A stretch of 64,000 nt of DNA. It comes from Streptomyces actuosus (GTDB lineage: Bacteria > Actinomycetota > Actinomycetes > Streptomycetales > Streptomycetaceae). The notes under the pieces were generated by a model. It was not told the origin of the DNA. It made no database searches and saw nothing but the letters and a program-made list of their open reading frames with translations. The DNA lies in NCBI RefSeq assembly GCF_016921115.1, contig NZ_JAFFZS010000005.1, positions 62,001-126,000 of the forward strand, in the 5' to 3' direction. Shown here piece after piece: positions 9,088-19,304 of the stretch (positions are counted from its first letter, which is position 1; each line of letters begins with the position of its first letter). Made by a program: the position numbers and the translations under genes.

Positions 9088-9732
9088 ATGGCTAAGCAGA
9101 TCAAGGGCATCCTGGGCGAGAAGCTCGGCATGACGCAGGTGTGGGACGAGAACAACCGTGTTGTTCCGGTCACCGTCGTCAAGGCCGGCCCCAACGTCGT
9201 CACCCAGGTCCGTACGAACGATGTCGACGGCTACGAGTCGGTCCAGATCGCCTTCGGCGAGATCGACCCGCGCAAGGTGAACAAGCCCCTCAAGGGCCAC
9301 TTCGCCAAGGCCGACGTCACCCCCCGTCGTCACCTCGTCGAGATCCGCACCGCGGACGCCTCCGAGTACACACTCGGCCAGGAGATCACCGCTGAGGTGT
9401 TCGAGGCCGGCGTGAAGGTCGACGTCACCGGCAAGAGCAAGGGCAAGGGCTTCGCCGGTGTCATGAAGCGCCACAACTTCGGTGGCCTCGGTGCCGGGCA
9501 CGGTACCCAGCGCAAGCACCGCTCCCCCGGCTCCATCGGTGGCTGCGCCACCCCGGGTCGTGTGTTCAAGGGCCTCCGCATGGCGGGTCGCATGGGCAAC
9601 GAGCGGGTCACCACCCAGAACCTGACCGTCCACGCCGTTGACGCGGAGAAGGGTCTGCTGCTCATCAAGGGCGCGGTTCCCGGTCCGAACGGCGGCCTCG
9701 TCCTGGTCCGCACCGCGGCCAAGGGGGCCTGA
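9088..9732 (+). CDS. rplC: 50S ribosomal protein L3
   Basis: 214 residues. An early 23S rRNA-binding assembly protein whose central extension ([20 protein letters not shown]) reaches toward the peptidyl-transferase centre. Family length and sequence are typical. It lies 18 bp after rpsJ and 8 bp before rplD in the S10 operon. Confidence 0.98.
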   Translation: MAKQIKGILGEKLGMTQVWDENNRVVPVTVVKAGPNVVTQVRTNDVDGYESVQIAFGEIDPRKVNKPLKGHFAKADVTPRRHLVEIRTADASEYTLGQEITAEVFEAGVKVDVTGKSKGKGFAGVMKRHNFGGLGAGHGTQRKHRSPGSIGGCATPGRVFKGLRMAGRMGNERVTTQNLTVHAVDAEKGLLLIKGAVPGPNGGLVLVRTAAKGA

Positions 9733-9740
9733 GGTAACCG

Positions 9741-10397
9741 ATGAGTACTGTTGACATCCTTTCGCCGGCGGGCGAGAAGGCCGGTTCCGTCGAGCTCCCC
9801 GCGGAGATCTTCGGCGTTGAGAAGGTCAGCGTCCCGCTGATCCACCAGGTCGTCGTCGCGCAGCTGGCCGCGGCCCGTCAGGGCACGCACAAGACGAAGA
9901 CGCGCGGCGAGGTCCGCGGCGGTGGCAAGAAGCCGTACCGCCAGAAGGGCACCGGTCGCGCCCGTCAGGGTTCGACCCGCGCGCCGCAGTTCGCCGGTGG
10001 TGGCGTCGTGCACGGTCCCGTGCCGCGCGACTACTCGCAGCGCACCCCGAAGAAGATGAAGGCTGCCGCTCTGCGTCACGCCCTCACCGACCGGGCGCGT
10101 CACAACCGGATCCACGTCGTCTCCGGCGTGATCGAGGGCGAGACCCCGTCCACGAAGGCCGTCAAGACGCTGTTCGGCAAGATCAGCGAGCGCAAGAACC
10201 TGCTGCTCGTCGCCGACCGCTCGGACGAGGCCGCGTGGCTGTCCGCCCGCAACCTGCCCCAGGTCCACATCCTGGAGCCGGGCCAGCTGAACACGTACGA
10301 CGTTCTCGTCTCGGACGACGTGGTCTTCACCCAGTCCGCGTTCGAGTCCTTCGTGTCTGGCCCCAAGGCCGCTGACACCGAAGGGAGCGAGGCCTGA
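9741..10397 (+). CDS. rplD: 50S ribosomal protein L4
   Basis: 218 residues of the L4/L1e family. The basic loop ([20 protein letters not shown], residues ~54-73) inserts into the 50S exit tunnel. In E. coli L4 also represses its own S10 operon through the leader; this is not shown here. Its stop codon overlaps the rplW start (TGATG at 10395-10399), so the two are translationally coupled. Confidence 0.98.
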   Translation: MSTVDILSPAGEKAGSVELPAEIFGVEKVSVPLIHQVVVAQLAAARQGTHKTKTRGEVRGGGKKPYRQKGTGRARQGSTRAPQFAGGGVVHGPVPRDYSQRTPKKMKAAALRHALTDRARHNRIHVVSGVIEGETPSTKAVKTLFGKISERKNLLLVADRSDEAAWLSARNLPQVHILEPGQLNTYDVLVSDDVVFTQSAFESFVSGPKAADTEGSEA

Positions 10398-10816
10398 TGG
10401 CTACGCGTCACCCGAGCATCGCCTCGAAGGCCGCCAAGGCGGCCAAGGCCGCGCGCGTCGCCAAGGCCCGCCGCCACGCCACCGAGGGCAAGAACACCGT
10501 CGAGACCCCGCTGAGCAAGTCGTACACGGACCCCCGTGACGTGCTGCTCAAGCCGGTCGTCTCGGAGAAGAGCTACGCGCTCCTCGACGAGAACAAGTAC
10601 ACGTTCATCGTCGACCCGAACGCCAACAAGACCCAGATCAAGCAGGCCGTCCAGGCGGTCTTCGACGTCAAGGTCACCGGGGTCAACACGATCAACCGCC
10701 AGGGCAAGCGCAAGCGGACCCGCACGGGCTTCGGCCAGCGTGCCGCCACCAAGCGCGCGATCGTGACCCTCGCCGAGGGCGACCGTATCGACATCTTCGG
10801 CGGTCCGACCGCGTAA
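10397..10816 (+). CDS. rplW: 50S ribosomal protein L23
   Basis: 139 residues. The core L23 fold begins at about residue 45 ([19 protein letters not shown]). L23 lies at the tunnel exit and docks trigger factor and SRP. The ~40-residue Ala/Lys-rich N-terminal extension ([18 protein letters not shown]) is absent from E. coli L23 but, as I recall, usual in Streptomyces. The start overlaps the rplD stop. Confidence 0.97.
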   Translation: MATRHPSIASKAAKAAKAARVAKARRHATEGKNTVETPLSKSYTDPRDVLLKPVVSEKSYALLDENKYTFIVDPNANKTQIKQAVQAVFDVKVTGVNTINRQGKRKRTRTGFGQRAATKRAIVTLAEGDRIDIFGGPTA

Positions 10817-10854
10817 GCGGGTCGGATCGTCCGATATCGGACGAGGACTGAGAA

Positions 10855-11691
10855 ATGGGAATCCGCAAGTACAAGCCGACTACGCCGGGCCGTCGTGGCG
10901 CCAGCGTCGCCGACTTCGTCGAGGTCACGCGGTCCACGCCGGAGAAGTCGCTGGTCCGCCCCCTGCACAGCAAGGGCGGCCGTAACAACGCCGGTCGTGT
11001 GACCGTTCGCCACCAGGGTGGCGGACACAAGCGCGCCTACCGCGTGATCGACTTCCGTCGTCACGACAAGGACGGCGTGCCGGCGAAGGTCGCGCACATC
11101 GAGTACGACCCCAACCGCACCGCGCGCATCGCGCTGCTGCACTACGCCGACGGCGAGAAGCGCTACATCCTCGCCCCGCGCAACCTGCAGCAGGGTGACC
11201 GCGTCGAGAACGGTCCCGGGGCCGACATCAAGCCGGGCAACAACCTGGCCCTCCGCAACATCCCGGTCGGTACCACGATCCACGCGATCGAGCTCCGTCC
11301 CGGCGGCGGTGCCAAGTTCGCCCGTTCCGCCGGTGCCTCCGTGCAGCTGCTCGCGAAGGAGGGCCAGATGGCCCACCTCCGCATGCCCTCCGGTGAGATC
11401 CGCCTGGTCGACGTGCGCTGCCGCGCCACCGTCGGCGAGGTCGGCAACGCCGAGCAGAGCAACATCAACTGGGGCAAGGCCGGTCGCAAGCGCTGGCTGG
11501 GCGTCCGCCCGACCGTTCGCGGTGTGGCGATGAACCCGGTCGACCACCCCCACGGTGGTGGTGAGGGCAAGACCTCCGGTGGTCGCCACCCGGTCAGCCC
11601 CTGGGGTCAGAAGGAAGGTCGTACTCGTTCTCCCAAGAAGGCGAGCAACAAGTACATCGTCCGCCGCCGCAAGACGAACAAGAAGCGCTAA
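10855..11691 (+). CDS. rplB: 50S ribosomal protein L2
   Basis: 278 residues, full length, one of the most conserved 23S-binding proteins and needed for subunit joining and peptidyl transfer. The C-terminal [20 protein letters not shown] signature containing the key histidine is present. It is followed 12 bp later by rpsS. Confidence 0.98.
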   Translation: MGIRKYKPTTPGRRGASVADFVEVTRSTPEKSLVRPLHSKGGRNNAGRVTVRHQGGGHKRAYRVIDFRRHDKDGVPAKVAHIEYDPNRTARIALLHYADGEKRYILAPRNLQQGDRVENGPGADIKPGNNLALRNIPVGTTIHAIELRPGGGAKFARSAGASVQLLAKEGQMAHLRMPSGEIRLVDVRCRATVGEVGNAEQSNINWGKAGRKRWLGVRPTVRGVAMNPVDHPHGGGEGKTSGGRHPVSPWGQKEGRTRSPKKASNKYIVRRRKTNKKR

Positions 11692-11703
11692 GGACGGGTT
11701 GAG

Positions 11704-11985
11704 ATGCCTCGTAGCTTGAAGAAGGGGCCCTTCGTCGACGACCACCTGATCAAGAAGGTGGACGCCCAGAACGAAGCCGGTACCAAGAACGTCATCAAGA
11801 CCTGGTCCCGCCGCTCCATGATCGTGCCGGCCATGCTGGGCCACACGCTGGCGGTGCACAACGGCAAGACCCACATCCCGGTGTTCGTCACCGAGTCGAT
11901 GGTCGGCCACAAGCTCGGCGAGTTCTCGCCGACGCGCACCTTCCGGGGTCACGTCAAGGATGACCGGAAGTCGAAGCGCCGCTAA
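11704..11985 (+). CDS. rpsS: 30S ribosomal protein S19
   Basis: 93 residues, typical length. S19 binds 16S rRNA in the 30S head beside S13. The start [15 protein letters not shown] is a family hallmark. It follows rplB by 12 bp and precedes rplV by 42 bp. Confidence 0.98.
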   Translation: MPRSLKKGPFVDDHLIKKVDAQNEAGTKNVIKTWSRRSMIVPAMLGHTLAVHNGKTHIPVFVTESMVGHKLGEFSPTRTFRGHVKDDRKSKRR

Positions 11986-12027
11986 CGCGGATCGCATTCA
12001 GACACGTAAGTAACTGAAGGGACAACC

Positions 12028-12375
12028 ATGGAAGCCAGGGCCCAGGCGCGGTACATCCGCGTCACGCCCATGAAGGCCCGCCGCGTGGTGGACCTCATCC
12101 GTGGCATGAACGCCACGGAGGCCCAGGCAGTCCTGCGATTCGCTCCGCAGGCTGCTTCCGTGCCGGTCGGCAAGGTGCTCGACAGCGCCATCGCCAACGC
12201 CGCGCACAACTACGACCACACCGACGTCGACGACCTGTTCGTCTCCGAGGCGTTCGTCGACGAGGGCCCGACCCTGAAGCGGTTCCGACCGCGTGCCCAG
12301 GGCCGTGCCTACCGGATCCGCAAGCGGACCAGCCACATCACCGTGGTCGTCGCCAGCAAGGAAGGAACCCGGTAA
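12028..12375 (+). CDS. rplV: 50S ribosomal protein L22
   Basis: 115 residues. L22 lines the peptide exit tunnel; its long hairpin tip is the site of macrolide-resistance changes in other bacteria. The hairpin region [16 protein letters not shown] is intact. GAAGGGA serves as ribosome site, and the stop overlaps the rpsC ATG. Confidence 0.97.
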   Translation: MEARAQARYIRVTPMKARRVVDLIRGMNATEAQAVLRFAPQAASVPVGKVLDSAIANAAHNYDHTDVDDLFVSEAFVDEGPTLKRFRPRAQGRAYRIRKRTSHITVVVASKEGTR

Positions 12376-13199
12376 TGGGCCAGAAGGTAAACCCGCACGG
12401 GTTCCGGCTCGGTGTCACCACCGACTTCAAGTCGCGTTGGTACGCCGACAAGCTGTACAAGGACTACGTCAAGGAAGACGTCGCCATCCGTCGGATGATG
12501 ACGTCCGGCATGGAGCGCGCCGGCATCTCGAAGGTGGAGATCGAGCGCACCCGTGACCGCGTGCGTGTGGACATCCACACCGCTCGTCCGGGCATCGTCA
12601 TCGGCCGCCGTGGCGCCGAGGCCGACCGCATCCGCGGCGACCTCGAGAAGCTCACGGGCAAGCAGGTCCAGCTGAACATCCTCGAGGTCAAGAACCCCGA
12701 GACCGACGCTCAGCTCGTGGCCCAGGCCGTCGCCGAGCAGCTCTCCTCCCGCGTCTCCTTCCGTCGGGCCATGCGCAAGAGCATGCAGTCCGCCATGAAG
12801 GCCGGCGCCAAGGGCATCAAGATCCAGTGCGGTGGCCGCCTCGGCGGCGCCGAGATGTCCCGCTCGGAGTTCTACCGCGAGGGCCGTGTGCCCCTGCACA
12901 CGCTCCGCGCGAACGTGGACTACGGCTTCTTCGAGGCCCGTACGACCTTCGGCCGCATCGGTGTGAAGGTCTGGATCTACAAGGGCGACGTCAAGAACAT
13001 CGCCGAGGTCCGCGCCGAGAACGCCGCCGCCCGTGCGGGCAACCGCCCGGCTCGCGGTGGCTCCGACCGCCCGGCCCGTGGTGGCCGCGGTGGCGAGCGG
13101 CGCGGTCGCAAGCCGCAGCAGGCTGCCGGTGCCGAGGCCCCCAAGGCCGAGGCCCCCAAGGCCGACGCTCCGGCTGAGAGCACCGGAACGGAGGCCTGA
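12375..13199 (+). CDS. rpsC: 30S ribosomal protein S3
   Basis: 274 residues. The N-terminal KH domain (residues ~38-107, loop IGRRGAE) is followed by the S3 C-terminal domain; together they line the mRNA entry channel. Beyond the E. coli length there is a ~55-residue tail rich in Ala, Arg, Gly and Pro with imperfect repeats ([18 protein letters not shown]), likely disordered. It starts on the rplV stop codon and is followed by rplP. Confidence 0.97.
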   Translation: MGQKVNPHGFRLGVTTDFKSRWYADKLYKDYVKEDVAIRRMMTSGMERAGISKVEIERTRDRVRVDIHTARPGIVIGRRGAEADRIRGDLEKLTGKQVQLNILEVKNPETDAQLVAQAVAEQLSSRVSFRRAMRKSMQSAMKAGAKGIKIQCGGRLGGAEMSRSEFYREGRVPLHTLRANVDYGFFEARTTFGRIGVKVWIYKGDVKNIAEVRAENAAARAGNRPARGGSDRPARGGRGGERRGRKPQQAAGAEAPKAEAPKADAPAESTGTEA

Positions 13200-13204
13200 C
13201 CGTC

Positions 13205-13624
13205 ATGCTGATCCCCCGTAGGGTCAAGCACCGCAAGCAGCACCACCCGAAGCGCAACGGCATGTCCAAGGGTGGCACGCAGGTTGCTTTCGGTGAGTTC
13301 GGCATCCAGGCGCTGACGCCGGCGTATGTCACGAACCGCCAGATCGAGGCGGCTCGTATCGCCATGACCCGTCACATCAAGCGTGGCGGCAAGGTCTGGA
13401 TCAACATCTACCCGGACCGCCCGCTGACCAAGAAGCCCGCCGAGACCCGCATGGGTTCCGGTAAGGGTTCCCCGGAGTGGTGGGTTGCGAACGTCAAGCC
13501 CGGTCGCGTGATGTTCGAGCTGTCCTACCCGAACGAGAAGATCGCCCGTGAGGCGCTGACCCGTGCGGCCCACAAGCTGCCGATGAAGTGCCGGATCGTC
13601 AAGCGCGAGGCAGGTGAAGCGTGA
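13205..13624 (+). CDS. rplP: 50S ribosomal protein L16
   Basis: 139 residues starting [20 protein letters not shown]16 binds near the A site and is needed for late 50S assembly. The conserved [14 protein letters not shown] segment is present. Its stop overlaps the start of rpmC. Confidence 0.98.
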   Translation: MLIPRRVKHRKQHHPKRNGMSKGGTQVAFGEFGIQALTPAYVTNRQIEAARIAMTRHIKRGGKVWINIYPDRPLTKKPAETRMGSGKGSPEWWVANVKPGRVMFELSYPNEKIAREALTRAAHKLPMKCRIVKREAGEA

Positions 13625-13848
13625 TGTCGGTCGGTACCAAGGCGTCCGAGCTGCGCGAGCTGGGCAACGAGGAGCTTCTGGGCAAGCTCCGCGAGGCCAA
13701 GGAAGAGCTGTTCAACCTCCGCTTCCAGGCGGCGACGGGCCAGCTCGAGAACCACGGCCGTCTGAAGGCGGTCCGCAAGGACATCGCCCGGATCTACACC
13801 CTCATGCGTGAGCGTGAGCTCGGCATCGAGACGGTGGAGAACGCCTGA
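13624..13848 (+). CDS. rpmC: 50S ribosomal protein L29
   Basis: 74 residues, a two-helix hairpin protein at the tunnel exit ([19 protein letters not shown]). ATG at 13624 overlaps the last base of the rplP stop; an in-frame GTG lies at 13621, but homologues start at the ATG. The stop overlaps the rpsQ ATG (TGATG). Confidence 0.95.
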   Translation: MSVGTKASELRELGNEELLGKLREAKEELFNLRFQAATGQLENHGRLKAVRKDIARIYTLMRERELGIETVENA

Positions 13849-14132
13849 TGAGCGAGAGCAACGTGACTGAGAAGCAGGAAGAGCGCGGATTCCGCAAGAC
13901 CCGTGAGGGTCTGGTCGTCAGCGACAAGATGGACAAGACCGTCGTCGTCGCCGTCGAGGACCGCGTCAAGCACGCGCTGTACGGCAAGGTCATCCGCCGT
14001 ACCAACAAGCTCAAGGCGCACGACGAGCAGAACAGCTGCGGCGTCGGCGACCGCGTCCTCCTGATGGAGACCCGGCCGCTGTCGGCGACCAAGCGCTGGC
14101 GCGTCGTCGAGATCCTCGAGAAGGCCAAGTAA
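13848..14132 (+). CDS. rpsQ: 30S ribosomal protein S17
   Basis: 94 residues of the OB-fold S17 family, a primary 16S binder ([17 protein letters not shown], then [14 protein letters not shown]). It is coupled to rpmC by a 1-nt overlap. A hairpin begins at its stop codon, and a 137-bp spacer separates it from rplN. Confidence 0.97.
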   Translation: MSESNVTEKQEERGFRKTREGLVVSDKMDKTVVVAVEDRVKHALYGKVIRRTNKLKAHDEQNSCGVGDRVLLMETRPLSATKRWRVVEILEKAK

Positions 14133-14187
14133 TTCCCGCGAGGGAATTGCGCAGGCAAGCACATCCCTCCTAGGGGGACCCCCTAGG
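14131..14187 (+). terminator. two hairpins between rpsQ and rplN
   Basis: AATTCCC (14131-14137) pairs with GGGAATT (14142-14148), overlapping the rpsQ stop. CCTAGGG (14169-14175) pairs with CCCTAGG (14181-14187). They mark the usual S10/spc operon boundary and may attenuate, process or stabilise the message rather than fully terminate it. Confidence 0.5.
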
Positions 14188-14269
14188 CATCGTTCCGCCA
14201 GGCTCGGGGCGGGGTCGCGTGTCCACACCGACTCCGCCCCGGGAACCGGCAGACATCCAGGAGATAGAC

Positions 14270-14638
14270 GTGATCCAGCAGGAGTCGCGACTGCGTGTCG
14301 CCGACAACACTGGTGCGAAGGAGATCCTTTGCATCCGTGTGCTCGGTGGCTCCGGTCGCCGCTACGCGGGCATCGGTGACGTCATCGTCGCCACCGTCAA
14401 GGACGCGATCCCCGGTGGCAACGTGAAGAAGGGTGACGTCGTCAAGGCGGTCATCGTTCGCACCGTCAAGGAGCGCCGCCGTCCGGACGGCTCGTACATC
14501 CGCTTCGACGAGAACGCCGCCGTCATTCTCAAGAACGACGGCGACCCTCGTGGCACCCGTATCTTCGGCCCGGTGGGCCGTGAGCTGCGCGAGAAGAAGT
14601 TCATGAAGATCATCTCCCTCGCGCCGGAGGTGCTGTGA
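14270..14638 (+). CDS. rplN: 50S ribosomal protein L14
   Basis: 122 residues. L14 lies at the subunit interface and contacts the RsfS silencing factor in other bacteria. The start is GTG at 14270 ([17 protein letters not shown]), preceded by AGGAG; the frame is open further upstream, but that part is not L14. First gene of the spc operon. Its stop lies 2 bp before the rplX ATG. Confidence 0.97.
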   Translation: MIQQESRLRVADNTGAKEILCIRVLGGSGRRYAGIGDVIVATVKDAIPGGNVKKGDVVKAVIVRTVKERRRPDGSYIRFDENAAVILKNDGDPRGTRIFGPVGRELREKKFMKIISLAPEVL

Positions 14639-14640
14639 GC

Positions 14641-14964
14641 ATGAAGATCAAGAAGGGCGACCTGGTCCAGGTCATCACCGGCAAGGACAAGGGCAAGCAG
14701 GGCAAGGTCATTGCCGCTTTCCCGCGCGACGAGCGCGTCCTGGTCGAGGGTGTCAACCGGGTCAAGAAGCACACGAAGGCCGGGCCGACCGCTCAGGGCT
14801 CGCAGGCCGGCGGCATCGTGACCACCGAGGCCCCCATCCACGTCAGCAACGTCATGCTGGTCGTGGAGAAGGACGGCCAGAAGGTCCCGACCCGCGTCGG
14901 CTACCGCTTCGACGACGAGGGCAACAAGATCCGCGTTGCCAAGCGGACGGGTGAGGACATCTGA
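14641..14964 (+). CDS. rplX: 50S ribosomal protein L24
   Basis: 107 residues with a KOW motif ([20 protein letters not shown]). L24 initiates 50S assembly. ATG at 14641 has GGAGG 10 nt upstream. The GTG at 14635 overlaps the rplN stop but sits too close to that ribosome site. The stop overlaps the rplE ATG. Confidence 0.95.
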   Translation: MKIKKGDLVQVITGKDKGKQGKVIAAFPRDERVLVEGVNRVKKHTKAGPTAQGSQAGGIVTTEAPIHVSNVMLVVEKDGQKVPTRVGYRFDDEGNKIRVAKRTGEDI

Positions 14965-15524
14965 TGACGACCACCACCGTTTCCCCGCGTCTGAAGCAGA
15001 AGTACAGGGGCGAGATCGTCCAGAAGCTGCGTGACGAGTTCCAGTACGAGAACGTCATGCAGGTTCCGGGCCTCGTCAAGATCGTGGTCAACATGGGTGT
15101 CGGCGACGCCGCCCGTGACTCGAAGCTGATCGAGGGCGCGATCCGCGACCTGACCACGATCACCGGTCAGAAGCCGGCCGTCACCAAGGCCCGCAAGTCC
15201 ATCGCGCAGTTCAAGCTGCGTGAGGGCCAGCCGATCGGTGCCCACGTCACGCTCCGTGGCGACCGCATGTGGGAGTTCCTGGACCGCACCCTGTCGCTCG
15301 CGCTGCCGCGCATCCGCGACTTCCGCGGCCTGTCCCCCAAGCAGTTCGACGGCCGTGGCAACTACACCTTCGGTCTCACGGAGCAGGTCATGTTCCACGA
15401 GATCGACCAGGACAAGATCGACCGCGTCCGGGGTATGGACATCACCGTGGTGACCACGGCGACCAACGACGAAGAGGGCCGTGCCCTTCTCCGTCACCTC
15501 GGCTTCCCGTTCAAGGAGGCGTGA
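14964..15524 (+). CDS. rplE: 50S ribosomal protein L5
   Basis: 186 residues. L5 binds 5S rRNA and contacts the P-site tRNA and S13. Conserved [25 protein letters not shown] and [11 protein letters not shown] segments are present. It overlaps the rplX stop by one base and lies 5 bp before rpsN. Confidence 0.98.
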   Translation: MTTTTVSPRLKQKYRGEIVQKLRDEFQYENVMQVPGLVKIVVNMGVGDAARDSKLIEGAIRDLTTITGQKPAVTKARKSIAQFKLREGQPIGAHVTLRGDRMWEFLDRTLSLALPRIRDFRGLSPKQFDGRGNYTFGLTEQVMFHEIDQDKIDRVRGMDITVVTTATNDEEGRALLRHLGFPFKEA

Positions 15525-15529
15525 GCGAG

Positions 15530-15715
15530 ATGGCGAAGAAGGCTCTCATCGCGAAGGCTGCTCGCAAGCCCAAGTTCGGTGTGCGTGGCTACACCCGCTG
15601 CCAGCGCTGCGGCCGTCCGCACTCCGTGTACCGCAAGTTCGGCCTCTGCCGCGTGTGCCTTCGTGAGATGGCTCACCGCGGCGAGCTGCCGGGCGTGACC
15701 AAGAGCTCCTGGTAG
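15530..15715 (+). CDS. rpsN: 30S ribosomal protein S14, zinc-binding type
   Basis: 61 residues, the short S14 type with an intact zinc ribbon (CQRC and CRVC, residues ~24-43). This is the zinc-containing C+ form; streptomycetes usually have a second zinc-free copy elsewhere under Zur control. ATG at 15530 follows rplE, whose tail contains AGGAGGCG as ribosome site. Confidence 0.97.
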   Translation: MAKKALIAKAARKPKFGVRGYTRCQRCGRPHSVYRKFGLCRVCLREMAHRGELPGVTKSSW

Positions 15716-15723
15716 TCCCGCCC

Positions 15724-15779
15724 AACCGTCGCCCGACCACCGCCCTTTGAGGGCGGCCTGTCGGGCGGGCCGGTTGGAA
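15724..15779 (+). terminator. three-tier hairpin between rpsN and rpsH
   Basis: Nested arms: CCGCCCT/AGGGCGG (15742-15748, 15752-15758), CGCCCGA/TCGGGCG (15732-15738, 15763-15769) and CCAACC/GGTTGG (15724-15729, 15774-15779). It falls in the 289-bp spacer within the spc operon. It is either an internal attenuator or a processing or regulatory structure; no U-tract follows. Confidence 0.6.
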
Positions 15780-16004
15780 CGGAACACCTGGACCTCTCGG
15801 TAAGCAACCGGGACGGCAGGGGCTCCCACCCTCATGGCGTAGGCTGGGAGGGTTGGGCCTCTGCCGCCCCGAACGCACGCGGACTAGTCCGCCAGTAATT
15901 GCTTACTACGCCGTAGGTCCCCGCGCCGCACCCGTCCCGTCCCTGTACGGGGAGAGGGATGGCGCATATAGGAAACCCCGGCGAGAAAGGCCACAGGCCA
16001 ATTC

Positions 16005-16403
16005 ATGACCATGACTGATCCGATCGCAGACATGCTCACGCGTCTGCGGAACGCGAACTCGGCGTACCACGACTCCGTGGCGATGCCGCACTCGAAGATC
16101 AAGTCTCACATCGCGGAGATCCTCCAGCAGGAGGGCTTCATCACGGGCTGGAAGGTCGAGGACGCCGAGGTCGGCAAGAACCTCGTCCTGGAGCTGAAGT
16201 TCGGCCCCAACCGTGAGCGCTCCATTGCGGGCATCAAGCGGATCTCCAAGCCCGGTCTCCGGGTCTACGCGAAGTCCACCAACCTGCCGAAGGTGCTCGG
16301 CGGCCTGGGCGTGGCGATCATCTCCACGTCGCACGGGCTCCTCACCGACAAGCAGGCCGGCAAGAAGGGCGTGGGTGGGGAAGTCCTCGCCTACGTCTGG
16401 TAG
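16005..16403 (+). CDS. rpsH: 30S ribosomal protein S8
   Basis: 132 residues. S8 is a central-domain 16S binder; in E. coli it represses the spc operon, which is not shown here. [15 protein letters not shown] and the C-terminal GGEVLAYVW are family hallmarks. The start is ATG at 16005, with a second in-frame ATG two codons later. A 289-bp spacer with hairpins lies upstream. Confidence 0.97.
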   Translation: MTMTDPIADMLTRLRNANSAYHDSVAMPHSKIKSHIAEILQQEGFITGWKVEDAEVGKNLVLELKFGPNRERSIAGIKRISKPGLRVYAKSTNLPKVLGGLGVAIISTSHGLLTDKQAGKKGVGGEVLAYVW

Positions 16404-16427
16404 CAGAAGGGAACGGAGGAAACAGCT

Positions 16428-16967
16428 ATGTCGCGCATCGGCAAGCTCCCCATCGCGGTTCCCGCCGGCGTGGACGTCACCATCGACGGCCGTACGGTCT
16501 CGGTCAAGGGCCCCAAGGGCGCGCTGACCCACACCGTCTCGGCGCCGATCGACATCGCCAAGGGCGAGGACGGCACCCTGCAGGTGACCCGCCCCAACGA
16601 CGAGCGTCAGAGCAAGGCCCTGCACGGCCTGTCCCGCACGCTGGTGGCGAACATGATCACCGGCGTGACCCTGGGTTACGTGAAGAAGCTCGAGATCAGT
16701 GGTGTCGGTTACCGCGTGACCGCCAAGGGCTCGAACCTCGAGTTCGCGCTCGGCTACAGCCACCCGATCCTGGTCGAGGCCCCTGAGGGCATCACCTTCA
16801 AGGTGGAGACCCCGACCCGTTTCTCGGTCGAGGGCATCGACAAGCAGAAGGTCGGCGAGGTTGCGGCCAACATCCGCAAGCTGCGCAAGCCCGACCCGTA
16901 CAAGGCCAAGGGCGTCAAGTACGAGGGCGAAGTCATCCGCCGCAAGGTCGGAAAGGCGGGTAAGTAA
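16428..16967 (+). CDS. rplF: 50S ribosomal protein L6
   Basis: 179 residues, two L6 domains in tandem. L6 sits near the sarcin-ricin loop and the factor-binding site. The C-terminal [19 protein letters not shown] signature is present. GGAGGAAA serves as ribosome site, and rplR begins 3 bp after the stop. Confidence 0.98.
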   Translation: MSRIGKLPIAVPAGVDVTIDGRTVSVKGPKGALTHTVSAPIDIAKGEDGTLQVTRPNDERQSKALHGLSRTLVANMITGVTLGYVKKLEISGVGYRVTAKGSNLEFALGYSHPILVEAPEGITFKVETPTRFSVEGIDKQKVGEVAANIRKLRKPDPYKAKGVKYEGEVIRRKVGKAGK

Positions 16968-16970
16968 GCC

Positions 16971-17354
16971 ATGGCATACGGGCAGAAGATCCTCAAGGGC
17001 GACGCCTACAAGCGCGCCGCGATCAAGCGCCGCCACATCCGGATCCGCAAGCGGATCTCGGGTACGGCGGAGCGCCCCCGTCTCGTCGTGACCCGCTCCA
17101 ACCGCCACATCGTGGCGCAGGTGATCGACGACCTGAAGGGCCACACCCTGGCGTCGGCGTCCACGCTGGACGCGTCGATCCGTGGTGGCGAGTCCGACAA
17201 GTCCGCGCAGGCCAAGCAGGTCGGTGCCCTGGTCGCCGAGCGTGCCAAGGCCGCCGGTGTCGAGGCCGTCGTGTTCGACCGTGGTGGCAACCAGTACGCC
17301 GGGCGCATCGCCGCCCTGGCGGACGCCGCCCGCGAGGCCGGGCTCAAGTTCTGA
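16971..17354 (+). CDS. rplR: 50S ribosomal protein L18
   Basis: 127 residues. A 5S rRNA-binding protein with a basic N-terminus ([20 protein letters not shown]) and a conserved C-terminal [20 protein letters not shown] segment. It lies between rplF and rpsE. Confidence 0.98.
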   Translation: MAYGQKILKGDAYKRAAIKRRHIRIRKRISGTAERPRLVVTRSNRHIVAQVIDDLKGHTLASASTLDASIRGGESDKSAQAKQVGALVAERAKAAGVEAVVFDRGGNQYAGRIAALADAAREAGLKF

Positions 17355-17390
17355 GCCGCTTGTAGCTAGCGGAAAGAGAGAGGTAATCCA

Positions 17391-17996
17391 ATGGCTGGAC
17401 CCCAGCGCCGCGGAGGCGGTGCCGGTGGCGGCGAGCGGCGGGACCGGAAGGGCCGTGACGGCGGCGCTGCTGCCGCCGAGAAGACCGCGTACGTTGAGCG
17501 CGTCGTCGCGATCAACCGCGTCGCCAAGGTTGTGAAGGGTGGTCGTCGCTTCAGCTTCACCGCGCTGGTCGTGGTGGGCGACGGTGACGGCACCGTGGGT
17601 GTCGGTTACGGCAAGGCCAAGGAGGTGCCGGCCGCCATCGCCAAGGGCGTTGAGGAGGCCAAGAAGCACTTCTTCAAGGTCCCCCGGATCCAGGGCACCA
17701 TCCCGCACCCCATCCAGGGTGAGAAGGCTGCCGGCGTCGTGCTGCTCAAGCCGGCGTCCCCGGGTACCGGTGTGATCGCCGGTGGTCCGGTGCGTGCCGT
17801 GCTCGAGTGCGCCGGTATCCACGACGTGCTGTCGAAGTCGCTCGGCTCCGACAACGCCATCAACATCGTGCACGCGACCGTGGAGGCCCTGAAGGGCCTG
17901 CAGCGTCCCGAGGAGATCGCGGCCCGCCGTGGTCTGCCCCTGGAGGACGTGGCCCCCGCGGCCCTGCTGCGTGCGCGTGCCGGGGCGGGTGCGTAA
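17391..17996 (+). CDS. rpsE: 30S ribosomal protein S5
   Basis: 201 residues. S5 lines the mRNA entry tunnel and affects decoding accuracy. A Gly/Arg-rich N-terminal extension (~30 residues) precedes the double-stranded-RNA-binding-like domain ([19 protein letters not shown]). AGAGAGGTAA is the ribosome site. rpmD starts 2 bp after the stop. Confidence 0.98.
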   Translation: MAGPQRRGGGAGGGERRDRKGRDGGAAAAEKTAYVERVVAINRVAKVVKGGRRFSFTALVVVGDGDGTVGVGYGKAKEVPAAIAKGVEEAKKHFFKVPRIQGTIPHPIQGEKAAGVVLLKPASPGTGVIAGGPVRAVLECAGIHDVLSKSLGSDNAINIVHATVEALKGLQRPEEIAARRGLPLEDVAPAALLRARAGAGA

Positions 17997-17998
17997 TC

Positions 17999-18181
17999 GT
18001 GGCGCAGCTCAAGATCACGCAGGTCAAGTCCTACATCGGCAGCAAGCAGAACCACCGTGACACCCTGCGGTCGCTTGGTCTCAAGGGGATCAACACCGTG
18101 GTCGTCAAGGAGGACCGCCCCGAGTTCCGCGGCATGGTGCACACCGTCCGCCACCTCGTGACGGTCGAGGAGGTCGACTGA
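17999..18181 (+). CDS. rpmD: 50S ribosomal protein L30
   Basis: 60 residues ([20 protein letters not shown]), the short bacterial L30. GTG start at 17999, 2 bp after the rpsE stop, and 2 bp before rplO, so it is tightly coupled to both. Confidence 0.95.
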   Translation: MAQLKITQVKSYIGSKQNHRDTLRSLGLKGINTVVVKEDRPEFRGMVHTVRHLVTVEEVD

Positions 18182-18183
18182 TC

Positions 18184-18639
18184 ATGGCGGAGCAGAACCC
18201 GCTCAAGATCCACAACCTCCGTCCCGCCCCGGGCGCCAAGACCGCCAAGACCCGTGTGGGTCGTGGTGAGGCGTCGAAGGGTAAGACGGCCGGTCGTGGT
18301 ACCAAGGGCACCAAGGCCCGCTACCAGGTTCCGGAGCGCTTCGAGGGTGGGCAGATGCCCCTCCACATGCGCCTCCCGAAGCTGAAGGGCTTCAAGAACC
18401 CGTTCAAGACCGAGTACCAGGTCGTGAACCTCGACAAGCTGGCCGCCCTCTACCCCGAGGGTGGCGAGGTCACCGTCGAGGGTCTGGTGGCCAAGGGTGC
18501 CGTTCGCAAGAACGCGCTCGTCAAGGTCCTCGGCCAGGGCGAGATCTCCGTGGCGCTGCAGGTGACGGTCGACGCCGTCTCCGGCTCCGCCAAGGAGAAG
18601 ATCACCGCTGCCGGTGGAACGGTCACCGAGCTCGTCTGA
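18184..18639 (+). CDS. rplO: 50S ribosomal protein L15
   Basis: 151 residues, a late 50S assembly protein with a Gly-rich basic N-terminal half ([20 protein letters not shown]). It is the last ribosomal gene of the spc operon here. A strong hairpin follows, and secY, normally next, is displaced by about 1 kb. Confidence 0.98.
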   Translation: MAEQNPLKIHNLRPAPGAKTAKTRVGRGEASKGKTAGRGTKGTKARYQVPERFEGGQMPLHMRLPKLKGFKNPFKTEYQVVNLDKLAALYPEGGEVTVEGLVAKGAVRKNALVKVLGQGEISVALQVTVDAVSGSAKEKITAAGGTVTELV

Positions 18640-18682
18640 GGCGCGAGACGCCCGTCGAGACGGAGGCCCGAGGTCGGCCGCA

Positions 18683-18718
18683 CTCAGCCCCACTCTGCCC
18701 CGGCGGAGTGGGGCTGAG
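18683..18718 (+). terminator. terminator after rplO
   Basis: A perfect 13-bp stem, CTCAGCCCCACTC (18683-18695) with GAGTGGGGCTGAG (18706-18718), around a 10-base loop. It is placed to end the spc transcript before the inserted secreted-protein gene. Confidence 0.8.
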
Positions 18719-18796
18719 CCCGTCTGTGGGGCCGGCAGGCTTCAACTGCTGCCCCCCACCGCGGAGTTGGTGTCGGCCGGATGACTTTGAAAAATC

Positions 18797-18825
18797 TTGA
18801 TCATGACGCTCGGGTGAACTAGTGT
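18797..18825 (+). promoter_or_regulatory. promoter of the secreted-protein gene
   Basis: TTGATC (18797-18802), a 17-base spacer, then TAGTGT (18820-18825), in an AT-richer stretch. Transcription would begin ~92 nt before ATG 18924. Confidence 0.7.
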
Positions 18826-18923
18826 TCCCCTTGATCGCCGCTACGCCACGTAACCGACCAGGCGCTGCGGCGATTTCTGCTGTCTACGGGGGTCGACCAC
18901 GACCCAGCAGAAGGGGAAATGCG

Positions 18924-19304
18924 ATGACCAGGACCAAGCTCACCCGCCTGGGCACGGTGGCCGCGGCCGCCACGGCCATGATGGTGACGGCGGCTACGCC
19001 GGCCATGGCCACGTCCAACAAGACGATCTCCCTCGGCCACGGCCGCGGGTACATGAAGTTCATCGACGACGGGGACGTCTTCAAGATCTGCGACACCAAG
19101 AAGGACGGCCACGGCGTCACCGGCACGCTGTGGGTGAGGAACCTCAGCGGACTGGTGTCCGTGGCGATGCGGATCGACGACGGCGGCGACGCCGGCTGCG
19201 ACAAGAAGGGGTACAACATCGGCAATCTCGCCAGCTACAAGATGGAGATCTGCTGGAACGGCAAGGGCGAGCCCTGCAAGTTCTCGGAGTGGTTCAACGA
19301 GTAG
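18924..19304 (+). CDS. small secreted four-cysteine protein
   Basis: 126 residues. A Sec signal peptide (TRTKLTRLGTVAAAATAMMV, cleavage near TPAMA-T at residue ~31) precedes a ~95-residue mature protein with four cysteines (FKICDT, AGCDKK, MEICWN, EPCKF). Two disulfides are likely, which suits an exported, stable small protein. ATG at 18924 has AAGGGG 9 nt upstream. I recognise no family. The gene is bracketed by a terminator and its own promoter on one side and a strong hairpin on the other, so it is a self-contained unit between rplO and secY, two genes that are adjacent in most bacteria. Confidence 0.8.
   Translation: MTRTKLTRLGTVAAAATAMMVTAATPAMATSNKTISLGHGRGYMKFIDDGDVFKICDTKKDGHGVTGTLWVRNLSGLVSVAMRIDDGGDAGCDKKGYNIGNLASYKMEICWNGKGEPCKFSEWFNE

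Noticed and set aside
15906..17873. A 655-codon open frame on the minus strand opposite rpsH to rpsE
   Set aside because: Antisense shadow of five ribosomal protein genes; no ribosome site and no protein-like composition.
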